This document shows, piece after piece, positions 1 to 6,619 of a DNA stretch of 15,644 nucleotides. Location: assembly GCA_945949385.1 (NCBI GenBank), contig CAMFEL010000032.1:1-15644 (forward strand), written 5' to 3'. The translations under genes were made by a program, and so were the position numbers. The notes under the pieces were generated by a model. It was not told the origin of the DNA and did not search any database. It was given only the letters and a program-made list of their open reading frames with translations. Numbering within the stretch: the first letter of the stretch is position 1; the number at the start of each line of letters is the position of its first letter. The DNA is from an uncultured Clostridia bacterium. Its GTDB lineage: Bacteria > Bacillota > Clostridia > Oscillospirales > CAG-272.

Positions 1-112
1 TAAAAGTTTTTTGGAGTTCCAAGAACCTTTTTCTCAAAAAAGGTTCTTGGCGGGGCTCGGGGTGGAACCCCGTTTATCGGCGTGGCACGGTGCAGCGCCT
101 CGCATATACTTA
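1..112 (+). repeat. Dispersed hairpin repeat, copy 1 (left-truncated by window)
   Basis: This is the first of four copies of one repeat family in the window. It begins with TAAAAGTTTTTTGGAG, then a long hairpin (CCAAGAACCTTTTT, loop, AAAAAGGTTCTTGG) at about 23-54. GC-rich inverted segments follow, of the GGGG...CCCC and GCAGCGCCTCGC kinds, ending near the CATATACTT at 104-112. Architecture and much of the sequence match 7875-7950 and the reverse complement of 15430-15510. An open frame running through it (11-220) has repeat-derived composition and is not a gene. The start of the element probably lies outside the window. Confidence 0.8.
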
Positions 113-226
113 TCTGATAAAAGGCGCGATATTTCGGCAGGCGGAATAGCCGCGGAAGTGCGGAGCATAATAATTTCTGAACGGCTGCCGCATAAGGCGG
201 CGCGATGGGAAAGGAAATGAGAAAAA

Positions 227-511
227 ATGAAGATAACGGACATAAAGATACGCCGCACCTTTGACGACGGACCCATGAAAGCGGTGGTGTCCGTCACCTT
301 TGACGGACAGCTTGCCGTACACGATATTAAGATAATCAACGCCCACGATAAATATTTTCTCGTAATGCCCGGACGCAAAAAGCCGGACGGCACATACAGA
401 GATACGACACACCCCGTAAATGCCGACTTCCGCACGGAGCTTGAGGAAGCGGTAATGAACGAGTATTTCTTCCGAAAAGAGGACGAGGCGTCTCAGACTG
501 CACAGGAATAA
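227..511 (+). CDS. spoVG: Septation/sporulation regulator SpoVG
   Basis: This 94-residue protein matches SpoVG along its whole length. It starts MKITDIKIRR, continues with the conserved VHDIKII segment near residues 31-37, MPGRKKPDG near 46-54, and ends its conserved core with HPVNADFR...AVMNEYF. SpoVG is a small, widely conserved Firmicute protein that binds DNA and RNA. It affects septation, sporulation and exoprotein expression in species where it has been studied. The ATG at 227 is preceded by GGAAAGGA at about 208-215. The acidic tail after residue 80 is typical in being variable. It stands alone, downstream of a repeat element, with a possible weak terminator at about 589-630. No convincing sigma-H promoter could be picked out upstream. 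Identification is secure; its role in this organism is inferred from family knowledge. Confidence 0.96.
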   Translation: MKITDIKIRRTFDDGPMKAVVSVTFDGQLAVHDIKIINAHDKYFLVMPGRKKPDGTYRDTTHPVNADFRTELEEAVMNEYFFRKEDEASQTAQE

Positions 512-588
512 TGCGAGACTATGCTCACACTCTGCTTAGCATCCCCTAAAACTTATAATGTAATATTTTATCCCCTACAAACTGAAAA

Positions 589-640
589 ACAGGCAGCGCT
601 GACCGCACCGCCTGTATAATTGTCATATCTTTTATATTTA
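589..640 (+). terminator. Possible weak terminator after spoVG
   Basis: ACAGGC (589-594) can pair with GCCTGT (610-615), with GCG/CGC pairing inside it, followed by an AT-rich stretch with CTTTT. The stem is short and interrupted, so this is tentative. The stronger hairpin at 660-692, part of the next repeat copy, may do the job instead. Confidence 0.3.
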
Positions 641-645
641 ATTCA

Positions 646-725
646 TTAAAAGTTTTTGGGGGCTTTGGGGGTATTTTTTCAAAAATACCCCCAAATGGGG
701 TTCGGGGCAAAGCCCCGATATATCC
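646..725 (+). repeat. Dispersed hairpin repeat, copy 2 (short form)
   Basis: ATTAAAAGTTTTTGGGGG leads into a perfect stem of about 15 base pairs: TTTGGGGGTATTTTT, a two-base loop, then AAAAATACCCCCAAA (about 665-696). A CGGGGC-AAA-GCCCCG hairpin follows at about 703-718. The order of parts is the same as in the other copies, but the stem sequence is wholly different. It lies between convergent genes, 5 bases past the minus-strand nucleoside hydrolase stop codon, so it could terminate transcription from both sides. A 312-residue open frame beginning here runs antisense to the nucleoside hydrolase and is not a gene. Confidence 0.75.
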
Positions 726-730
726 TGCAT

Positions 731-1639
731 TCAGCAGCCTTTCAGTATCTTCCAGGTTGCGGAGTATACTTTTTCACGGTCAATGGCTTTAAGATAAAGC
801 ATCTTGTGCCGCGTGGAATCAAAGGCGTAAACTCTCTGATCGGTAAAGACGGGAGCGGGAATTATGTCAATGTCGGCGCAGTCGGGACATTCCAGAATAG
901 CGGGAGCGGCAATATCCCAAACGGTGCGTACCCAATCGGGACGGCTGCCGGCGCGCACCCATTCTCTCTCGGTGATTTCAGCCAGATAGTCGCAAAGGGG
1001 ATTGTGCCCTTTGAGATCCCTGGTCAGCTCAATATTGGTGGTCAGCACGGAAACGATGAACCATGCGGGGCAAAGCAGCAGGGGCACGCCGCTGTTCAGC
1101 AGTATCTGACCTGCGGTGTAGTCCTGCACCAAGTTGAATTCGCCCAGATTGTCACCCTTAATATCATTGCCGCCCAGCCATACAACGCACATATTGTCCT
1201 TTATGGAGGGCTCAATCATCAGCGCGGAGGCAACATTGGTAATGGCGCCGATGGCAAGCACATACACCGTCTCGTCGCTGTTTTTCACCGTGTCGATTAT
1301 GTTGCGGGCGGCGGGGCTGTCAACGGCGGCGCCGCTTACCTCAATGGTAGTGCGGCTGCCGTAGTAAACGGGAGTCTTGTAGTCGGGGTCCGTAAGACGC
1401 AGAATTCTGTGAATTTCATCGTAGCTTTTCAGCATGCCGTCTTCAAAGCCGGAGCTTCTGTCATTGTAGAAGGGCGCGGCATTCACGCTGCACAGGTTGA
1501 TCCTGTGAGAAAGATAGCAGTATGCAAGCGCGTACTGATCGTCGATCTCGTTGTAGGTGTCGGTGTCAAGAATGACCTTCTTAACTCTGTCTGAGCGGAT
1601 GTCCGCCAGAAGCGCTTCAAGTTTTTCTCTGTTGTCCAT
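731..1639 (-). CDS. Inosine/uridine-preferring nucleoside hydrolase
   Basis: This 302-residue enzyme of the IunH/Rih family hydrolyses the N-glycosidic bond of ribonucleosides to free base and ribose, serving nucleoside salvage. The calcium- and ribose-binding aspartate cluster is LDTDTYNEIDDQYAL at residues 24-38, with D25, D27, D33 and D34 in the family pattern DTDxxxxDDxxA. GAITNVA at 131-137 corresponds to the family GPLTNxA loop, and GEFNLVQD at 166-173 to the EFNxxxDP motif. WDIAAPA at 241-247 replaces the more usual histidine-aspartate pair, so base preference cannot be predicted. There is no signal peptide, so it is cytoplasmic. The ATG at 1639 has GGAGGT at 1648-1653, eight bases upstream. 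It is transcribed alone from a strong promoter, divergent from the deacetylase gene. Confidence 0.92.
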   Translation of the reverse strand: MDNREKLEALLADIRSDRVKKVILDTDTYNEIDDQYALAYCYLSHRINLCSVNAAPFYNDRSSGFEDGMLKSYDEIHRILRLTDPDYKTPVYYGSRTTIEVSGAAVDSPAARNIIDTVKNSDETVYVLAIGAITNVASALMIEPSIKDNMCVVWLGGNDIKGDNLGEFNLVQDYTAGQILLNSGVPLLLCPAWFIVSVLTTNIELTRDLKGHNPLCDYLAEITEREWVRAGSRPDWVRTVWDIAAPAILECPDCADIDIIPAPVFTDQRVYAFDSTRHKMLYLKAIDREKVYSATWKILKGC

Positions 1640-1675
1640 AGGTTAGTACCTCCGAAGCGGTGATGTTTCTGATTC

Positions 1676-1704
1676 ATTATACATAAGCCGCACACTAAAG
1701 TCAA
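1676..1704 (-). promoter_or_regulatory. Sigma-A promoter of the nucleoside hydrolase
   Basis: Read on the minus strand, TTGACT (1704-1699), a 17-base spacer and TATAAT (1681-1676) lie about 37 bases upstream of the start codon. Only one of the twelve consensus bases differs. Confidence 0.8.
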
Positions 1705-1740
1705 TCGCCGCCGCGATTTTTCCTTATATTTTTTCCTCTG

Positions 1741-1769
1741 TTGACATTGCCTCAGCCGTAGGGTAAAAT
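1741..1769 (+). promoter_or_regulatory. Sigma-A promoter of the deacetylase-GH31 operon
   Basis: TTGACA (1741-1746), a 17-base spacer and TAAAAT (1764-1769) lie 48 bases upstream of the start codon at 1818. It is back-to-back with the nucleoside hydrolase promoter, with 36 bases between the two -35 boxes, so a shared regulator could act on both. Confidence 0.8.
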
Positions 1770-1817
1770 AAAACAACAAAGCAAAGCAAAACGCGGCATG
1801 CAAAGGGGAGAACGGTA

Positions 1818-2813
1818 ATGAAAAAAGCAAATACAAAAACATTTCGCCCATCTCTGATCCTTTGCGTGCTGCTTGTATCCCTCCTGCTTTTCTCATGCGC
1901 AAAGTCGGACATAGAAACACCGCAGGAAACCGACCCTTCCTTTAATAGGGAAATCACCGACATCAGGGATCACATCGACACGGAAAAAGCGGCGGAAAGC
2001 ACCGCGCCCATAGCAGAAACGGAAAGTACGGACGGCGAAAGCAGTGCCGTGAAGAGCGCCGAAAGCACAAGTGCAGCGCAGACCTCACCACCGGATATGT
2101 CTGTAGTCAGCGGAGAGTCAGTTATTATGGGCGAGACCGAGCCTCCGGAAGAGCCGCAGGTGCCCGCAGGCAGCCTGTACCCCACGGTGCTGACCTACCA
2201 TTTAATATACGACGAGCCCTTTACACAATATACCAACCTGTTTGTAAGAACGGCGGATTTTGAGGATCAGCTCAGAGCCATGACCGACGCGGGATATACC
2301 TTTCTGTTTGCCGACAGCTTTGGGGGCTGCGCGACAAAAAGCGTAATACTGACCTTTGACGACGGCTACGAGGACAACTATACAAATATGTTCCCTCTTC
2401 TGAAAAAGTACGGTGCCAGGGCAACCGTGTTTATGATAACGGATAAAATCGATATGCCGGGCTATCTTACAAGTGACCAGATACGGGAAATGGCGGACAG
2501 CGGGCTGGTGCGCTTCGGCAGTCATACGGTGTCCCACAGCGACCTGCGCTCCCTCGGCGGAGACAGACTGCGCCGCGAGCTTTCAGACTCAAAACAGATA
2601 ATCGAAAATCTGACGGAACAGGAAGTACGCTGCGTTTGTTATCCGGCAGGCGGATACAGCGCCGCCGCCCTTGCGGAAGCGGCAAATTATTACAGCTTCG
2701 GCTTTACCACACACTCGGGAAAATACAGCGGCGAGGGCGCCCTTGAGATCCCGCGCATTGCGGTGCGTCGGGGAGTAAACGGACAGAGCCTTTTGTGGCT
2801 TTTGGGAGGTTGA
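1818..2813 (+). CDS. Lipoprotein polysaccharide deacetylase (NodB-type, CE4)
   Basis: This is a 331-residue surface lipoprotein. Residues 1-27 form a lipoprotein signal ending in LLLFSC, with C27 as the predicted lipidated cysteine. Residues 28-118 are a low-complexity, Glu/Thr/Ser-rich linker. The NodB homology domain follows at about 120-325. It shows TFDDGYED (179-186, catalytic base and metal aspartates D181/D182), SHTVSH (235-240, metal ligands H236 and H240) and YPAGGY (275-280, the motif 3 equivalent). CE4 enzymes remove N-acetyl groups from GlcNAc polymers such as peptidoglycan or exopolysaccharide; the substrate here is not determined. ATG 1818 follows AGGGGAG at 1803-1809. It is first gene of an apparent operon: its stop is 5 bases before the GH31 start, whose ribosome site lies inside this coding region. 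Confidence 0.92.
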   Translation: MKKANTKTFRPSLILCVLLVSLLLFSCAKSDIETPQETDPSFNREITDIRDHIDTEKAAESTAPIAETESTDGESSAVKSAESTSAAQTSPPDMSVVSGESVIMGETEPPEEPQVPAGSLYPTVLTYHLIYDEPFTQYTNLFVRTADFEDQLRAMTDAGYTFLFADSFGGCATKSVILTFDDGYEDNYTNMFPLLKKYGARATVFMITDKIDMPGYLTSDQIREMADSGLVRFGSHTVSHSDLRSLGGDRLRRELSDSKQIIENLTEQEVRCVCYPAGGYSAAALAEAANYYSFGFTTHSGKYSGEGALEIPRIAVRRGVNGQSLLWLLGG

Positions 2814-2818
2814 CGGAT

Positions 2819-5131
2819 ATGAAAAAATTCACAGTTGAAAACGCCCGTTTCACCGTGGCTGATGCCTATACGGTACGTATGGAATATGCGCAGGACGCCC
2901 GTTTCTGCGACAGCAGTACGCTTTTTGCAGACAGGCAAAATCACGCAGAGAGCGCCGAAGCGCCTGCACGTCTGTACTTCGACAATGACTGCGCCGTCAT
3001 TGAAACGGAAAACTTTACCCTGTACTATAAGGGCGGCAGGTTTGCCCCCGAAACTCTGTGGGTTGAAAGCGACCTTATAGAGGGCGGCGTATGGCGCTTC
3101 GGCGATAAAGACGGAGAAAATCTGGGCGGCACACTTCACACCCTTGACGGCGTGGACGGTTTCCGCAAGCTTCCCGACGGACTGCTGTCCCGTCGCGGCT
3201 GTTTTCTCATTGACGACTCCGGCGCTCCGGTGCTTGAAAACGGCTGGGTGGAAAACCGCAGCCCGCTTCATATAACCGACGCCTGCCTTTTCGTATACGG
3301 CAAAGACTATAAGGGCGCGCTTCGCTCCCTTGCCGGTGTCAGCGGAAGATTTGAACTTCCCCGCAAATACTTTTTCGGCTCCTGGTATTCACGCTGGCAC
3401 AGATACACCTCCGAGGAATTTCTGTCTATCGTTGACGAGTATGACAGCCACGGCTTCCCTCTTGATGTTCTGGTTATGGATATGGACTGGCACTACCATG
3501 ATTGGGGACATACCGAGGGAGACCCTCGCGCCGAGTACGGCTACGGTCATGCAGGGGGCAATATGGGCTGGACGGGATATACCTGGAACAGGCGTGTAAT
3601 ACCCGACCCCAAAGGGCTCATTGACGAGCTGCACCGACGGGGCGTCGCCGTGACCCTTAACGATCACCCCTGCGACGGAGTGCGCGACCATGAGGAGTGC
3701 TATCCCGTATTTATCGACCGTCTGCACAAGGCAGGCTACCGCGAGCAGGTGCCGACCGTTACAGATAAAGTCTCCGAGCGCGAGAAGGCAGCTGATGCGA
3801 AAAATACAGAAAACTACCGTTTCAACGCAGGCAGCAAGGATTATATGGACGCCTTTTTCGCCGCCACCGACACGACTATGGAAAATATAGGCGCGGACTT
3901 CCGTTGGCTTGATTGGCAGCAGGACTACATATACCCCTACGTAAACGGCATACCCGGACTTACACATCTGCGCTGGCTGAATCATCTGTACTACGTGCAT
4001 TCAAAGGCACAGGGCAAAAGAGGCATGATGTTCTCCCGCTGGGGAGGCTTCGGCGACCAGAAGCACCCCGCATATTTCTCCGGCGACTCCGTTTCCAATT
4101 GGCAAACGCTGGAGTTCGAGGTGCAGATGACAGCTTCCGCGGGCAACGCAGGCTGTTTTTGGTGGAGCCACGATATAGGCGGCTTCCACGATCCCGTAGA
4201 GGGAGGTCAGTCCGAGCTGTACGCAAGATGGGTGCAGTTCGGTGCCATGTCGCCCGCTCTTCGCGTTCATGTCTGCGGAGACATAGACAGGCGGCCGTGG
4301 AAATGGGGCGAGCCTTTCTGCTCAGCCATGAGAGAGGCGTTCAGGCTTCGTGCCTGCCTTATGCCCTACATATATTCCTCGGCATGGCAAAGCAGTACGG
4401 AAAGCCTGCCGCTTCTGCGCCCCCTGTATCTTGAAGCGCCGGATTGCGAGGAGGCATATCGCCACCCGTCCGCATATTATTTCGGCGACTCTCTCCTCGT
4501 GTACCCCGTATGCAGCGCAGGAGAGGGAGACAGCTTTACGGCAAAAACTAAAGTATGGCTTCCCGAGGGCAAATGGTACGGTTGGTTCGACGGCAAATGC
4601 TACACCGGCGGCTTTTACACGGTGGAAAACGATCTGTTCACATTCCCTCTGTTCGTAAAAGCAAACTCTCCCATAGTCACCCGCCCCTATACCTCAAGAA
4701 TGACAAAAGACCCCCTGACCGAAGCAAATGTAATAATATACTGCGGCGATGTCAACAATAAAGACGGCGATGTCTGCTCAGGCACCGCCCGTCTTTTCGA
4801 GGACGACGGCATTAGCGACGCATACAGGAACCAAGAAAGCCGCATAACGGAAATCAGGTACGAAAAAAGAGAAAATGCGCGGGTCATTGCATTTATTCCC
4901 GAGGGCGACGGCTACAAGGGAGAGCTCCAAAGCCGCACGGTTACCGTAGAACTTCGCGACTGTCCCGCCGCTGCTTCTATCACCTGTATTTGCGGCGATA
5001 CCGGCAATTCGGGCGCATCCTCTGACGCACGCCTTGACTCAACTCTTGAATATGACGGGGAAAGCCGCAGTGCCCGCATTACCGTGCGAAATATTTCTCC
5101 TGCGCAATCCTTTGAAATAAAAGTGAAGTAA
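2819..5131 (+). CDS. Glycoside hydrolase family 31 (alpha-glycosidase)
   Basis: This 770-residue protein has the usual GH31 layout: N-terminal beta-sandwich (about 1-180), catalytic barrel (about 183-510) and C-terminal beta domains. The presumed nucleophile is D365 in RWLDWQQDY and the presumed acid/base is D423 in SGDSVSNW. FGSWYSRW (186-193), VMDMDWHYHDWG (219-230) and WWSHDIGGF (448-456) are also typical. The nucleophile motif is not the common WxDMNE of alpha-glucosidases, so substrate may differ, for example an N-acetylated or modified alpha-glycoside. No signal peptide is visible, so it probably acts in the cytoplasm. The start is taken at ATG 2819 because GGGAGGT (2804-2810) is eight bases upstream; a GTG at 2795 inside the previous gene lacks such a site. 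It is co-transcribed with the deacetylase and perhaps sfsA. Confidence 0.93.
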   Translation: MKKFTVENARFTVADAYTVRMEYAQDARFCDSSTLFADRQNHAESAEAPARLYFDNDCAVIETENFTLYYKGGRFAPETLWVESDLIEGGVWRFGDKDGENLGGTLHTLDGVDGFRKLPDGLLSRRGCFLIDDSGAPVLENGWVENRSPLHITDACLFVYGKDYKGALRSLAGVSGRFELPRKYFFGSWYSRWHRYTSEEFLSIVDEYDSHGFPLDVLVMDMDWHYHDWGHTEGDPRAEYGYGHAGGNMGWTGYTWNRRVIPDPKGLIDELHRRGVAVTLNDHPCDGVRDHEECYPVFIDRLHKAGYREQVPTVTDKVSEREKAADAKNTENYRFNAGSKDYMDAFFAATDTTMENIGADFRWLDWQQDYIYPYVNGIPGLTHLRWLNHLYYVHSKAQGKRGMMFSRWGGFGDQKHPAYFSGDSVSNWQTLEFEVQMTASAGNAGCFWWSHDIGGFHDPVEGGQSELYARWVQFGAMSPALRVHVCGDIDRRPWKWGEPFCSAMREAFRLRACLMPYIYSSAWQSSTESLPLLRPLYLEAPDCEEAYRHPSAYYFGDSLLVYPVCSAGEGDSFTAKTKVWLPEGKWYGWFDGKCYTGGFYTVENDLFTFPLFVKANSPIVTRPYTSRMTKDPLTEANVIIYCGDVNNKDGDVCSGTARLFEDDGISDAYRNQESRITEIRYEKRENARVIAFIPEGDGYKGELQSRTVTVELRDCPAAASITCICGDTGNSGASSDARLDSTLEYDGESRSARITVRNISPAQSFEIKVK

Positions 5132-5173
5132 GCAGAACGCGCAGAAAAATAAATATAAGAATAACATAAGTAT

Positions 5174-5866
5174 ATGAAATACGATAAAGTCATCCGTGCG
5201 CAGTTTATTGACCCACCGAACAGATTTATCGCCCATGCTCTCCTTGACGGCAGGACGGTCACCTGCCATGTTAAAAACACGGGACGCTGCAGAGAGCTGC
5301 TTGTGCCCGGAGCCGAAGTATGGCTGAGCGACGAAAGAAACAATCCATGCAGAAAAACCCTTTTTGACCTCATAGCGGTCAAAAAGGGCGAGCGGCTTAT
5401 AAATATGGATTCGCAGGCTCCCAATAAGGCGGCGGCGGAGCTTTTGTCCCGCCTTTATCCCGACGCTGTCATAACGGCGGAAAGAACGGTGGGAGACTCT
5501 CGCATTGACTTCTGTGTGGAAAGCACGGCGGAATACGGAAACAGCGAAAAAAGATATGTAGAGGTCAAAGGCGTCACTCTTGAAAAGGACGGCGTTGCCA
5601 TGTTTCCCGACGCTCCCACGGAGCGCGGCGTAAAGCATCTTGATACTCTTGCCGACTGTGTGAAAACGGGATTATCCGCAAGCGTGCTGTTTATAATACA
5701 AATGGAAGGCGTTCTGAAGTTTATGCCTAACCGCGAAACTCATCCCGCCTTTGCCGACAAGCTGAGGGAAGTCAGCGAGCGGGGAGTGGACATATGGGCA
5801 TATGACTGCACGGTCACGCCGGACACCATGACCGCCCGCGCCCCCGTTCCCACAGAGCTTTGCTAA
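5174..5866 (+). CDS. sfsA: SfsA family protein (DNA/RNA nuclease-like)
   Basis: This 230-residue protein matches SfsA throughout: FIDPPNRF (11-18), CHVKNTGRCRELL (31-43), SRIDF (109-113), YVEVKGVTLE (128-137) and FPDAPTERGVKHL (144-156). D112, E130 and K132 form a PD-(D/E)xK nuclease-like set. SfsA was first described as stimulating maltose-related expression in E. coli, with an N-terminal nucleic-acid-binding fold. Later family annotation is DNA/RNA nuclease, and its physiological role is not settled. It begins 42 bases after the GH31 stop. The ATG at 5174 fits the family N-terminus, but no clear ribosome binding site lies in the AT-rich gap before it. The stop codon overlaps the stop of the converging minus-strand gene by four bases. 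Confidence 0.94.
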   Translation: MKYDKVIRAQFIDPPNRFIAHALLDGRTVTCHVKNTGRCRELLVPGAEVWLSDERNNPCRKTLFDLIAVKKGERLINMDSQAPNKAAAELLSRLYPDAVITAERTVGDSRIDFCVESTAEYGNSEKRYVEVKGVTLEKDGVAMFPDAPTERGVKHLDTLADCVKTGLSASVLFIIQMEGVLKFMPNRETHPAFADKLREVSERGVDIWAYDCTVTPDTMTARAPVPTELC

Positions 5867-6168
5867 ATACTGAGAAGGTCTGCTATAACTTCTGCGGCAC
5901 AGCAAGGTGTAACACAGCCGCGGCTTATCAGTGTAAAAATACGGTTTGCTTCCGCAAGACACCGTGAAATATCGTTAACCCGCCGCATTTCACGGCAGCT
6001 TCCGCCGCAGTCAACCTTGGTAACGGTGACAGAATATACATAAGGACTAAGCCCGTCTGAGGCGCTTTCCTTTGTAAGACGGTACATAAGAATTATATCG
6101 GTACCCGCGCGCCTTATGGCCATTCGGATAATTCGCGGTCGGTCTGCTGTGTCATTGCCCTGCTTCAT
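5863..6168 (-). CDS. Small conserved Clostridia protein, DUF6514-like
   Basis: This 101-residue protein is probably a real gene. ATG 6168 has AAAGGGA at 6178-6184 upstream, and its stop TAG shares the CTAA at 5863-5866 with the sfsA stop. It has a central beta-like stretch (YVYSVTVTKVDCGG, about 43-56) and a helical tail with the pattern DISRCLAEANRIFTLIS...VTP...AEVIADLLS. This pattern resembles small Clostridia proteins annotated DUF6514, whose function is unknown. That family name is from memory of the pattern and needs a profile search. Cysteines at 55, 59, 69 and near 90-95 are notable but form no clear zinc motif. There is no signal peptide or membrane segment. The roughly 180-base leader may contain an RNA structure. 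Confidence 0.72.
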   Translation of the reverse strand: MKQGNDTADRPRIIRMAIRRAGTDIILMYRLTKESASDGLSPYVYSVTVTKVDCGGSCREMRRVNDISRCLAEANRIFTLISRGCVTPCCAAEVIADLLSI

Positions 6169-6203
6169 TGGATAAGTTCCCTTTCTTTTTTCAGTGTTTC
6201 ACT

Positions 6204-6328
6204 TTTCAAAGGTTCTGTTCTCAGAAAACGCCCGTGTCCGTGCTCCGACTTTGCACGCCCGTACCTTTGCCAATTCGCTGCTGCACGCCCGCACACCGTC
6301 GCGGCTCTCTGCGTTTTCTGCTTTGAAA
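6204..6328 (-). promoter_or_regulatory. Potential structured leader RNA upstream of the DUF6514-like gene
   Basis: CAGAAAACGC (6222-6231) is perfectly complementary to GCGTTTTCTG (6311-6320). Immediately outside, TTTCAAAG (6204-6211) complements CTTTGAAA (6321-6328), with a ten-base bulge on one side. This would close a domain of about 80 bases that has a direct repeat GCACGCCCG (6253-6261 and 6283-6291) and a small CGTGC/GCACG hairpin. It lies in the likely leader of the minus-strand gene, between a TATAAT at 6353-6358 and the start at 6168. I do not recognise it as a known riboswitch or 6S RNA. Strand is assigned from context only. Confidence 0.35.
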
Positions 6329-6352
6329 CGGTTTTTCGGTTATTTCGATTAA

Positions 6353-6361
6353 ATTATAACA
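6353..6361 (-). promoter_or_regulatory. Extended -10 promoter candidate for the DUF6514-like gene
   Basis: On the minus strand TGTTATAAT reads as an extended -10 element (TG-n-TATAAT). The -35 region is weak. Transcription from here would give a leader of about 180 bases. The same TGTTATAAT occurs in the divergent promoter at 6508-6516. Confidence 0.45.
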
Positions 6362-6507
6362 GCCATATAATTGCGAGGATTAAGATTTTTGTGTTTTCAA
6401 CTCATAATGCCACAAACACGGGCATTTCTTCATACCGTCCGATGTTATGCATAAAATATTACTAAATTGAAAGAATTAAGAAAAATGCGGTTTTATTACT
6501 GCCACGG

Positions 6508-6516
6508 TGTTATAAT
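6508..6516 (+). promoter_or_regulatory. Extended -10 promoter of the HEPN-like/CBS gene
   Basis: TGTTATAAT is an extended -10 element with TATAAT at 6511-6516, about 100 bases upstream of the start codon at 6616. No good -35 hexamer is visible, which is usual for extended -10 promoters. Confidence 0.5.
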
Positions 6517-6571
6517 AATTTATTGTATCACTTTATTAAAAAATCAGCTTCCGAGGGGAGTTTCTAAAAAA

Positions 6572-6619
6572 TTGATAAAGCGTTTTAATATTTTCTGCAG
6601 AAAAGGAGCAACCGTATGA
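6572..6619 (+). CDS. Possible 15-codon leader peptide coupled to the CBS gene
   Basis: A TTG start at 6572 preceded by GAGGGGAG (6553-6560) would encode MIKRFNIFCRKGATV. Its TGA stop (6617-6619) overlaps the ATG of the next gene in an ATGA junction. The arrangement fits translational coupling, but so short a frame could arise by chance and the 11-base spacing is long. Confidence 0.2.
   Translation: MIKRFNIFCRKGATV

Noticed and set aside
130..175. Sigma-H promoter for spoVG
   Set aside because: No pair of boxes matches the AGGAWWT/GAAT pattern with correct spacing.
11..220. 69-residue frame at the left end
   Set aside because: It lies across the dispersed hairpin repeat, and its sequence is explained by the repeat.
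656..1594. 312-residue plus-strand open frame
   Set aside because: It is antisense to the nucleoside hydrolase, starts inside a repeat, has no ribosome site and has low-information composition. The minus strand carries clear family motifs.
6204..6328. Cyclic-di-GMP riboswitch or 6S RNA
   Set aside because: A GCAAAG-containing segment recalls GEMM riboswitches, but the conserved tetraloop-receptor half is not seen. It also lacks a clear 6S central bubble.
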